Source: Aporrectodea caliginosa
Taxonomy: Eukaryota; Annelida; Clitellata; Crassiclitellata; Lumbricidae
DNA length: 64,000 bases
Assembly (NCBI GenBank): GCA_020284085.1
Contig: JACEVL010005070.1
Location: 197,501 to 261,500 of the forward strand
Reading direction: 5' to 3'
The notes beneath the pieces were generated by a model. It had not been told where the DNA came from, made no database searches, and worked only from the letters and a program-made list of their open reading frames with translations. Positions 35,065 through 47,000 of the stretch are shown here, one piece after another. Made by a program: the position numbers and the translations under genes. Each line of letters opens with the position of its first letter. Within the stretch, counting starts at the first letter, position 1.

Positions 35065-35760
35065 AAGATGTGAAGTGAAGATACGAGGTACCATATTTAA
35101 ATTCAGATTCTTTATTAGAGAACACTTTAAAAGACAGGACTGAACTTTATCAAGGATAGTACTGAACATTTACTTGCATATTTAAACTGAACTTTTAATT
35201 GGTTTGAACTTATGGTAATTTGAAGTTGACGAGGGGTGGGGTTTTAGCAAATAAAATTAAATGAAAAGTCCAGATCGAAAGTCAACCGTAGTATGGCCAA
35301 CATGAAAGCAAAGCAACGCCAACTTCAAACGCCAACTTCAACTTCAAGCACCAACGCCAACTTCAACTTCAAACGCCAACTTCAAACGCCAACTTCAACT
35401 TCAAACGCCAACTTCAACTTCAAACGCCAACTTCAAACGCCAACTTCAACTTCAAACGCCAACGCCAACTTCAACTTCAAACGCCAACTTCAACTTCAAA
35501 CGCCAACTTCAACTTCAAACGCCAACGCCAACTTCAACTTCAAACGCCAACTTCAACTTCAAACGCCAACGCCAACTTCAACTTCAAACGCCAATTTCAA
35601 CTTCAAACGCCAACGCCAACTTCAAACGCCAACGCCAACTTCAAACGCCAACTTCAACTGCCAACGCCAACTTCAAGTTCAACTTCAAACGCCAACTTCA
35701 ACTTCAAACGCCAACTTCAACCTCAAACGCCAACTTCAACTTCAAAGTCAAGATGTGAAA
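35065..35760 (+). repeat. Second copy of the duplicated unit with longer minisatellite
   Basis: 35065-35300 repeats the segment at 34570-34800 almost exactly. The minisatellite that follows (35311-35747) is longer than in the first copy. Remnants of the unit are also seen at 31755-31883 and 35750-35880, so the original array was split by the hAT nest. Confidence 0.8.
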
Positions 35761-36125
35761 TGAAGACACAAGGTATTCTAAAGATTCTTCTACTTTATAG
35801 TACCTATAGGCCTGTGAGAGAACACTTTAAAACACAGAACTGAACATTAGCTCGTAGTATATTTAAACTTAGCTTTTGTTTGAGAAAGGTGATAACCAAA
35901 TGCATCACTGTTTCTCTTGTGTGTTAGTTTAGACGCATTTGGGTAGTTCATTCATCTACAGCCATTTAATTTTGAGGCCATTTCATTTATTTTATATTTT
36001 ATTTAGTTTTCAAGGGGTTGGGCTTGGTCTTCTATGTCCTTACAACCTGTCTACCCTTTGTGCTAAATGAGCTTTGCTTTTTCTCTGTTTCTTGCTTGTT
36101 TCACCACATGTGCTTCATATTGTTG

Positions 36126-36600
36126 TATTGTATTGTATTTAAGCATTTGTAAAGCGCCTCTAGTAGGGTGAACCGTTCAGAAGCGCTCCCAGTGCGCTAG
36201 ATCCCGCGTAAAAAGCAGGTTTTGAGAAAAGCGAAGGAAGAAGAGAGACTGCTAGATAGAATTGTAGAGCGAACAGAAGGAGAAAGCGCGTTCCAAAGAG
36301 AGGGACCAATTGAAGCAAAGCAACGAGATTGAGCCATAGCAGTTCTAGTACGGGGAACCAAGATGTCAGTCAAGTCTATTGGAGGAACGAAGTGGACGGT
36401 GGGAGGAAGCTGAATGAGGCCGAAGTATTACGCCAACCAGATATTTCGGGGCAAGACCCTTCTGAGCCTTGAAGGTCAGAGTGAGGATTTTAAATTGTAT
36501 GCGAGCAGCGAGAGGGAGCGGGCTATCAGTCTAGCAGCTGTGTTGAGCACCGACTGAAGAGGAGAGAGACGTTACTTGTTCCGTATCGAGGGGCCTTTCT
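36126..36600 (-). repeat. LINE/SINE 3' region, inverse orientation
   Basis: On the minus strand the sequence ends with GGCGCTTTACAAATGC, then AATACAATACAATACAA. This is the same tail as the SINEs at 5098 and 47357. The 380 bp before it is non-coding and probably belongs with the reverse-transcriptase remnant at 37085-37685. Confidence 0.55.
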
Positions 36601-37047
36601 CCTTAGCATGTTGTCTGTTTCTGCCGTCCCTTTATTTGTCACCTTCAGTTTTGTCTTTCTTCCCATATCGATTTCCTTATATGTCTTCGTTGCTGCTCGG
36701 ATATTCTTCTTCTGTTGATGCTTTGCCTTGTTGCTGGTCAAGGAATCGAACATTGCAATTTATCTCCAGAGCCTATAGTCTTTTGTGTTTTCTTGACCCC
36801 TGGTGCTCAATGTCATAACTACTGTCACTTTCGCTGTTTGTCTTTTGAACTATCAGAAAATTTCAAAATTCAAAATTAGAATTTCATGAAATTTGGAATT
36901 TGGGGTGCTTGCTCGGAGCGATTATGCTGAAATTAGTTGCTTCAAGGCTGTAGATGAATGAACTACGGAGACCTTTGCCAACACCTCCTCGTGGTGGTCT
37001 CTGGGCGTGCAGTTGGCTGTTGGCTAGCTGCATGGCGAAGATTGGCA

Positions 37048-37082
<35 letters not shown>
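37048..37082. repeat. (AAT)n microsatellite
   Basis: About 11 units, with one slip, at the 3' side of the LINE remnant. Confidence 0.9.
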
Positions 37083-37084
37083 TG

Positions 37085-37685
37085 GCGCATTCTTTACATG
37101 GTCTGGAAGACTGTTCCATGCAGTGGGTCCTGCGACAGAGAAGGAACATATTCGCCAAACCTCGTAGAAGACTTTGGGACCTGTAGCAGATTTTTTATGA
37201 GGATCGTAACCGACTTCTGTTCCGGTTGTCTACTACCCGAATGCAGAAGTCTGAGATGTAGTCTGGCATACAATCATTCAATGATTTGTAGGCTATCAAG
37301 CACAGCTTGTAGGTGATCCGCTGGGGAACACGCAGCCAGTGTAGATTGTCGCGCAGCAGGTCTGTAACATGATCAGATGGTGTCCGGCCGTATATGACAC
37401 GTGCGGCAGAGTTAAGCACTGATTGTATCCGGTTTAGCTGACAAATCGGCAAACCCGACAGTAGGCTGTTGCAATAGACAGGGAAGCTGTTGACCAATAG
37501 GACGGCGGTTGAGGTTGGAATGAATCTGCGGATGGTTTTAATTCGACGCAGTTAGTAGAAACAACCTCGAACGAGTTGACTCACATGGGCCGTCATGTGG
37601 ACTCCAAGGTTGCGGATGGTGTCAGCTGGGTGGACTTCTGCATCACCAAGGGCGAAGGTACTGCCGTCAAGTAGATGTTGACGCC
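37085..37685 (-). pseudogene. L2/CR1-type LINE, thumb and C-terminal part of reverse transcriptase
   Basis: Minus-strand frames read DTIRNLGVHM, then YCNSLLSGLPICQLNRIQSV, LNSAARVIYG, HWLRVPQRITYKLCL, AYKSLNDCMPDYISD and RLRSS, and after a frameshift GPTAWNSLPDHVK. This order is that of the end of ORF2 in L2/CR1 LINEs. At least two frameshifts and an in-frame stop show that it is dead. Confidence 0.8.
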
Positions 37686-37699
37686 TGAGGTTGTGCACC

Positions 37700-37857
37700 A
37701 TATAAACTCAGATTTAAATTCAAGAGGAGGCAACTTCACAGACCATTGGCAAAATCCTGGTCATTGGGTTCATTGGTCAATCGAATTTCCAGTATATACA
37801 AAAGTAAGAGGAGGCAACTGCCTCCTCGTGCCTCAATGTAGCTACGCCTATGCAGGT
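37700..37857. mobile_element. Truncated copy of the GGCGTAGC-type hAT MITE
   Basis: Shares 'ttaaattcaagaggaggcaacttc', the internal 'gaggaggcaactgcctcctc' palindrome and the right end TAGCTACGCCTATG with the complete element at 46174-46724. The left terminus is missing or diverged. Confidence 0.6.
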
Positions 37858-38030
37858 AGAAACTGTATTATGATGCACAAACCTTACACATGACAGAAAG
37901 CATTAGTTAATGTTAAATAAAAACAGATTCCTTTGGCATAAGAACGACTTTACTGATCGTAAGGCATTCTTTAGTCCTGAACAGAAGGTAACTCGAATAT
38001 TTTGAGTAAAACTGTTTAAAATATATTATG

Positions 38031-41000
38031 TCAATAAACGGGAAAATCCGTATCGATATGTCTTGCCCAGGCGTGCAATCCACCTCGGATATCACGAACG
38101 GAAACTGGAAGTTTTTCGCAGATCTGTCGGATTCTGTTTACGGCCAGCTGCGAGTCGTTTCCTCGGCGACAGACGACGAAAACTGTTTAAAAAGAGAAAC
38201 GATTTTAGACGAAAACAATTTTGGAAACAGTTGTGCAAAGAACTACTTAAAACGGGGAAAACTCAGGAAAGAGATTGTTCTAAGTTGAAAACTCACCTGG
38301 AATGGGGTTCGTTTGAAGTTGAAGTTTGAGATCTTCAGAAACGGCTGGCTTGTCGAAATCTTCCATAGGGATATCTGAGGTTCAATGTAAGGAAGCTATG
38401 ATCAAGAACCCAACCAATCAATCATTCATATAAACAATCATAACCAATGGGTTTGAAAAAACCTGTACGTGTATGTGTCCGTACTGTCTCTAGAATTTGG
38501 ATCTCGGTAATAAAACAGTTGCTTATTACAACAGTTGGAGCTCGGTAATAAAACAGTTGCATATTTACTACTGTTATTATCATTATCATTATTATTATAT
38601 TATTATCATTATCATTACTATTATTACTTAGTCAAAATTTTCCAGACTATCACAAAATTTCAGTGGCAAAAGACCTGTGTGAGACCGGCTAACTGCTCCA
38701 GAGCCTATCAGTTACCCTCCAAATTTTCCAGAGTACCATAGTACAAGAACTAGGTCAAAATCTAATGTTGGTAATATGTTGCACATGAAACAACTGATGA
38801 CTCATGAGATATTTTAGTTTACTAAACCTCCGCCAACATCTTTTCAGTTACTTATCTTAGGAGTTAGAAGAAGAGCTAGGGGGTTGAACCCCAAACCCCA
38901 ACAACTAAAACACTGGTAATAGGTATTGTATTGTATTTGTAAATTTATATAGGTAGCCAGACAAATACAGAAAATGACACTCAATCAGTAAGGATACTCT
39001 TAGTTGTTGTAGGTAACTTGCAGATGTCCAGTTCAACAGGCTGCCTGACGTCAATCAGGATATGACGTTCGTTAACTTCAACCAAAGAGCTGTAGTCCTG
39101 TGTTTTAAACAAAGCCATAGATTCAAAAAAGTTAGCCTACAATAAACAGATCTAATTTAATCTAATAACTTCTACAGTGTCATTTTCCTACTTCAAAAAG
39201 CACTCGATTCGAACCTAATGTGCAACCATCATCAAAGATCATAACCCAATGTCAGTCAAATTCAAACAGATCTTCAGCTTGTATGTCTAAACTGATAGTC
39301 ATCTCAGAGGTTCATACAAGGTCATCAGTACAAACATTCAGTTACTAGCCTCAAACCCATGACTACAACTCTACTGTAGTAAGCTTAACTATAAAATGAG
39401 TTCCGGTACATACATCAACCCTACACTGTCAGTGGGTAGATCAGACAGCAAGGGAGAGGATAGTCATCTGACCTCAATCACCTCATCCCCAAAGGTGAAG
39501 AAATGAAGTTGTTAATGCTTCGTAGCCATGATTGCTTCTAGATGTTAGTTTATGTTTGACGACCTTATCTTGCCTGACCTTAGCTGCCAGTAATAACATT
39601 ACATGCTTTGCAAAGTCTTACCCAAACTGATATCCGTTCGTCATCTTTGAGTACATGAAGATTTTTATCCTGCAGGAAAAAACTCAAACATTTTAAACGA
39701 CTGCCATTTTAAGAATGGAACAATTGATAAATCTAATAAATTGAACTCATACAGTCTCTGTCAAATGTTATGATCCAAACAAATATGTTTGTTATAGAGC
39801 TCAAAATCTGATTAAAAGCAAGAACACAGAAGCACAAAAATCTTGAATCTAAAAGCAATTCTAAGTACAAAGCATCTACTCAGCTAAAGTACTAACAATT
39901 TATCTGAAGCAATGTGCACGTACAAGGCATGTAATATTCAGCAAAGTATCCAGTATAGAACATAGTTCAAGCACACTACATGTGCAGTATTATTACAAGC
40001 AACGTACCGAGCAAGTACTCGAAGAAGTACTTGGATAACCCTTGTTAATCGATGTATGGAGATGTGCCATCATGTCATTATTCATTAACCTTAATTTCCA
40101 ACAGAACCCAAGTAACAGATATGCAGATTCATTCTGAAGAAAAGCAACCACCAACTGACACTTTATGAGATACTTTTTCAGATACCTCACAAAGATACAC
40201 GTCTAGTTACGTCATGTTATACCTCGGGATATACTTTGTGAGATCCCTCTTCAGGTACCTCACTTAGCGAGATACCTCTTTTAGTACCTCACAATACCCT
40301 TTCCAGTTACGTCATATTTTGCAAGATACCTGACCATATCCCTTTATGAGATACCTCATAAGAAACCTGATAAGATACCCCAAGAGCAATGTTCCCTCTA
40401 AGCTGTGCGCGTGTGCGCGCGCACAGAAGTCGTGAGACGAGCGCACACAAGAAAACATTGAGCGCACACACCAAAAAGTTTGTAAAGATTAGGCCACCTT
40501 ACGATATATCTCTAAAACACTTTTGTTTTAATAATAAATCTATTTTTACATGTAAAACTTGTTAAATTCCTTAACTCCATACTCCGTTATGTTTTAAATA
40601 AATGCTACAATTATAAGCAACGTACATGTAGGCCTAAAATAGTGAGTTGAAGACACGGTTAGGTTAATTATCCGCCGAATCCGCAATTCGCACAGAGTTT
40701 TACTCTCCTTGTAAAAATGTTGCACAAAAGAAATTTTATGCGCACACAGACTGCAAGAAATTAGAGGGAACATTGCCCAAGAGACCTCTCAAATACTATG
40801 ATCATGACAGAATTTCTCCGATTTTATTATGTGATCCAAGACAATGAGAACCTTGTCGGTTGCCTTCATACCACAGAACTGCTCGTAATCAATAAGGCTG
40901 TGGATAGATGGCGCTGGTCCACAGATGGCGCAATCGTTCTTTCGACCACGAAGTCTCACTGACCTAAAAGATCCTTCCAAGCCATCGAACAGCAACATCC

Positions 41001-44000
41001 GCTGGCCATAGACAGCTGTGCGCAACAAGTCAAGGAAATGCAAAAGGAAAAGATTATGACAGGGTTAATCACTAATATGGGGATCTTGAATGGCATGGCA
41101 CCCATTCAGACTGGTAAGTGGTGGAGACGGATCTCACCTGATCAATTCATTGAAAAACGAGCAGGGTCAAGGCCATATATGGTCGCTATTGAAAAACAAG
41201 TACATTTACATTTAGTAAATTCGTAATGTTAATAAGTTAGGTTAACAATATATAAAATGTAGACTGAATAGGGTTAAGGGCTGAGGTAATATCAACATCA
41301 TTAAAGTTAAATTAGTCAAATAACTTATTAACAACTTCTACTAAAAGAGAAACAAACAAGTTGGACAAAGGCACGACAAACACCATCAACATTTATCAAG
41401 TTCAGTGAACAAGGCCAATGAAAATTAAATTAAGATTAACATTCAACATTACTAAAGTCAACCTTTTCACATAAATCGATTAATAAATTCACTTTTAATA
41501 TATTATTATTTATTGATTTAGAAACGCTTTTGTAAGAAATTGAAGGATACAGCCCATGTCTGTTGCGATTTTAATAACTTCAAGAGCTTGCATGCAGCCA
41601 ATGACGCCAACAACTGCAAAACAAAACAAAAGCGTAATAATCATTTGGAATGACTTCCCTTTGAAACAGTGCCTCACTGGTTGCGCATTAGCCTTTTACC
41701 ACACAGGATGAGGATCCGTTTACAACTCAAGCTGTATGACCCTAATGTTTGCATTCATAAGCACCAAGATTAACTATGGCAATGCCATTTATGCAAGTCT
41801 TTTTTCTGCATTAATCAGCTACAATCCATTTCAGATGCAGCAGCTTGGCTCATAAATGGTATACCTAGGTTTGGGCATAGATCCAGTTTCACTTTGGAAT
41901 GTAATATACATACTAGGCGCCCTTGTAGCGGTATGGCCGCGTTACGGCCATATAAATTGTCATTATTATTATTATTATTATACATGTATAAGGATTCAAT
42001 GATATCCTGAAGGAGTTTTTAAATACCCAGATGGAAGCATTGCAAAGTAGCAACGCAACTGAACGTTATCTTATAAGGATTTTCTACAGCTGTTAAGCAA
42101 ACAATCAATATCCTAGACAATATACAGCACCACAAGGCATCAGTCATTGGTTGTCACATACCAAATTATACAGCGAGTCCAGTTGAAAACCACAACGGAA
42201 AACCAAGCAGATAGAATACGGAAGACAGAGATGAGTTTACGTTGGAGACCTGAAAGTCAATGGAAAATCAGAAGAAGGAATAATGTGACGGATGAGAGTT
42301 CCAGCATCCAGGGCCAGTGACAGAAAAAGAAGGCCCACCAAGAGCAGTCCATGTCCATAGTATAATTATAGCACGTGTATTACAGTTATTTACTAAACCT
42401 TTGGTTTATATACATAGTTATCTTTGATTTGTGAGGAGCATACCAGCGCCCATGACTCCTCCATCTGAGCAGTTGGTTACAGCATCTGGAGATGGGGGAA
42501 CTGGGTAGAGACATCGGTAGCATGGGGAACCCTTGTAGTTATAAACAGTTAACTGAAAAACAAATATAAACAATTAAATCAAAAGATACCTATCAAAAGA
42601 TTGCCTGTAATGTCATTTAAACAGTTAACTACAAAAAGAGACAGAATAAATTCCTGATATATAAATAATATAAAACATTTCTATGGCCACCACACCCAAT
42701 GACTCAAATCTTCTTACCTTAGAATGCCTGCATAATCAACATCATTTTCAGTGGTTGGGCAATATCTGTACTTGCCTCCCTCTGGGGTTAGGTTGGGCAA
42801 TCTACCTGTAATAGCCTCCCTCTGGGGTTAGGTTGGGCAATCTACCTGTAATAGACTCCCTCTGGGGTTAGGTTGGGCAATCTACCTGTAATAGACTCCC
42901 TCTGGGGTTAGGTTGGGCAATCTACCTGTAATAGACTCCCTCTGGGGTTAGGTTGGGCAATCTACCTGTAATAGCCTCCCTCTGGGGTTAGGTTGGGCAA
43001 TCTACCTGTAATAGCCTCCCTCTGTGGTAAAACTCCTTTTGATAGTTGTTTCAACTATTATTACTAGGTATGTCCATTTAACCAGATATGACACATGGAT
43101 GCTGCATGGACTAGGAGTGCCTCTGCACAGACATCATGAAAGGGGGCTATATAAACATTCTGAATGAATGAATAAAGTATTTTCATAAACAAACAGAAGA
43201 CTCCGATCAGTAACAATGAAAAAACCAGATTCCTAGTAATGATTAATAATTATAATTCATAATAATCATGACTATGATTTACAATACCAAAGGTAATGCT
43301 ACTACCTGGCCTTCGAATCTCAATGCACTGCCAGAGACAAGTGGCTTTGACGCTAGAACGCAGGCGTCACTAAGCAAATACCGAGTGGCAACATTGTCCG
43401 TGGCATCGACAACGATGTCATACGTAAGACTCAGTCAAAGACAATAACAACTGGAAAGTATTTTCTGATTTAACCATATAATATATACCCAGAAATATTG
43501 TGGTGATTTTATACTACTACAAGTCTTTCTTCTGAATGCTTGCATCAAAGTTTATGATAAACACTAATAATTGTTAAAGGAAGCATGAATATAGCTGAGG
43601 AATAATATAGTACCTTTTAAAGATAATCAGATTTGCTGTGATTATCTAATTAATCAAATTTAATCAAATCTGAAGACAATAGCAATTAGCAATATAGTAC
43701 CACTGTTAAAATGCACAAGACAGTCTTCCATTAGATGTACATACTATTATGTCAAATACAACTCAGGAAACATTTTCATTCTATCTGAAGTCACATCTTT
43801 TCTGATCTGTTAGATAGTCATGTTTTGCACTCTAGTGAGGTTCTTAAAAGGCAAAGTAGTATAACAGTGTTTCTACAATAAGTGTCCATTTTGCTGTCCG
43901 CGGTATTTAAAATATTTTTTAAAGCTTCTGTGACAACATATGACAATCCGTAACGTAGGTTTGTTTCAGACAACCCAAATAAAACTAAAAGAATTTTAAA

Positions 44001-47000
44001 ATTGGAATGTTCATAAATTATTCAGGTGGTTTTATTACCTCACAGTCGAAGCATTTCAATAGAAACTGCGTTGTCCCAGATGTGTACCGAAGTCGAAAAA
44101 CCCTGTTTATTTCCAATTTTGCATATAGCCAAACCGATAATTTACTATTCATTTTCAGTAACATATTGTTTACAACATAAACCATGCTTAATATATTAAG
44201 TTTGAGTTTGTTTGAGTGAACAATTAAATTTTAATGAAGCAAATTCCAGTGTCCTGCATCCAAATGTCAACTCCATGACGGCTATAAAACTCGTGTCCAA
44301 CTTGTAACGGCTAGTGGTTTTTACAGTTTTTAACAGCTGATATTTGTCATTTGTCATTGCCAATTCTGCTGGTAAACATGAGAAGTTTATCTTGCGTTTA
44401 ATTTTTTAAACAACAAAACGTTAACAATATTATTGCACCGCGTATGTTTAATTGATGTCAACTCCGTGACGCAAATATTCAAGAATATATAAATAAAACT
44501 TTCAATGTAATGTGTCCTTTGTGGATGTGATAGAGTCCTGTCTTTGTTGCAAACATCATTTAAATTATTTTGTTTCGCGTGTGCCGGTTTTTGCCGAAAA
44601 TTAAACGATTTGTCAACTCCGTGACGGTCAACTCCGTGACGCGCGCCCACGTCATGCAGTCGACAGATTGTCAGGAATCCACATTTTCAAAAATCTAGCA
44701 GCACTTAAATGGTATATATATATATATATATATAGTGCCCTAACAAACATATGATATCTGTATTGTAGTCGTCATTTCATCATCCTTATAAGCATTGATA
44801 TACAATGAGTTGAACTTTGATAATGATAATGTTTCTGGTACTGATCTCATTCATTTCTTCATGTGTTTTATGCTCCCTCATTACTTCTCCCAGGGCCATT
44901 TTGCTGTTTTTTTGTCTTGCAATTATGCCTCCATTGTCAGTAGGCTACGAAAGTGTACCTTCAGCTGACAGTGACTGATTATATATTTCTCATTGTTGCC
45001 GGAAGACTCTTAAAGTCTGAAAGTCAACTGTGTGACGCGAAATCCGTGACGCTTGTCAACTCCATGATGAATTTTGAAAAAACACATTTTTTCTGTTTTT
45101 AACAGAAATATTGAATTCTGTGCATTGCTGCCTATCACACATCTTGATATTATTAATATTAATAGATTAGCATTTGAAAAGTACAAAAAACGTTATTGAT
45201 TTTTTCTTAAAAATCCGAGGCAAAAGTGCCACATATTGTAGAAACCCTCATAAATAGACAGACACATATGCATACACCATTACTGTGGCCTATCTAGTAA
45301 GTAGAATTTAGAAATAACTGTCTGGTAACAAAGCAGATCACTGTGGTCTACATCCATAGATTCCATAATAGGGTGGAGCTTATTTTGGAACTTTTGAAAT
45401 TTGATGTTCTTACCCTCTCAGTTTGTTCCTATATATGAAATAAAAAATCAGGCAAAATATAAGCACAATTGAACAATATTTAGGGGTAGCTCAATAACAG
45501 TAAAGTTTCTCATACTCCAAAGCTGCGGCTGCCCTTCTATTGACTGATGCCATAGCTTAATTATCGTGATAAATTAGGAACGTAGTTTTATCTACTAGTA
45601 GTCTAGTAAATTTACACTTTCTCTAATAATTATATTCACAATTTCACAGCATACAATCATCCATTCACTCAGAATTTCAGATTCCATTATTTAGCTGGCA
45701 ATGCAAAATTTCAATGAATTGGACAGAACATTGATGAACTGGCTCTAAACAGAGACTCAATTCGCCGACACAGAGTACAACAACGAGTTCAGAGATGTAT
45801 AAACATAAAAGCTAAGTTTCAGGGTAAAATTCCTCTTGTTGTTCACTGGGATGGCAAACTAATCCCTGTCCCTGATCTAACTGGAAAAGAGAAGGTTGAT
45901 CGCCTGCCAGTATTGGTTTCAGGGAAAGGGGTTTCTCAGCTACTCACAGTTGCCAAGCTTCCATCCGGAACAGGTGAGGCTCAGGCTGCTGCTGTCTTTG
46001 GAGCTATTGAAGACTGGGGCATTGCAGGCAGCATCCGAGCTATGTGTTTTGACACTACCAGCTCAAACACTGGTCGGGTTGCTGGTGCCTGTGTCCTTCT
46101 AGAGCAGAAGCTTGAGAAGAAGCTCTTGTCACTGGCTTGCAGGCATCACATAATGGAACTGATAATCGGTGCACAGTGGCGTAGCCAGACTTAAATTCAA
46201 GAGGAGGCAACTTCACAGAATCTAGTCCCCTTGCTGTCGGGGGAATCGAGGGTTCTGGTATCCAGCTTATTTAAAAAGTTGACGACCGGGGAGGGGGTGG
46301 TGATACAAGCGTTAAAAAATTTTCGAGAGCGGGGCTACTAACGGCAGTTTTCCAAGGATTTTCGAGGGGGGGGGGGTAGTAACGGGAGTTTTCGAAGACA
46401 ATATTCACAGTAAATCCTGCCGGAATTATCCCTAAATTTACTAAATTTCACACTTTCTCTACTAAATTTACATGTCTTTCATCTGCCTTTTTTAGACTTT
46501 CTTCAAAAACTCCCATGACCTTTTTTTTTTTTTAGTCATTTCACTTTTTTCTTTTACTTTACCACATGCCCTCGAACACAGGCGAGACACGACACTTCAA
46601 TTCAAGAGGAGGCAACTTGCCAAAATCCTGGTCAATTGCGTCGTTGATCAATTGAAACTCCACTATATGGAAAAACCAAGAGGAGGCAATTGCCTCCTCC
46701 TGCCTTCATGTAGCTACGCCTATGTCGGTGCAGTGTTCAAAGTGTGCATGGGAGCCACATCTTCCGGAGGTCTCACTCTTCAAACGCTTCCAGGAATACT
46801 GTGGATTTATAGACACAGACAAGTGTTCAGACAGGGGTTGCAGCCGATGACGTGGCAAGTCTAGTGGAAGACGTAAAGCAAGGCACCATCGATTACGCCC
46901 ACAAGCATCTTGAACAGAGTCAGCCTAGAGACGACTATAAAGAATTCTTGGAACTTGTGATTATCTTTCTCGGTGCTGCTCCTGCCAGAGGAGTGCGATT

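Noticed and set aside
34741..35763. Frames rich in Asn-Phe/Thr-Ser/Arg-Gln
   Set aside because: They are translations of the CAACTTCAA minisatellite.
42740..43028. CRISPR-like array
   Set aside because: The 40-bp units are directly adjacent with no unique spacers, and the genome is eukaryotic. The same applies to the 29-bp repeats at 61424-61556.
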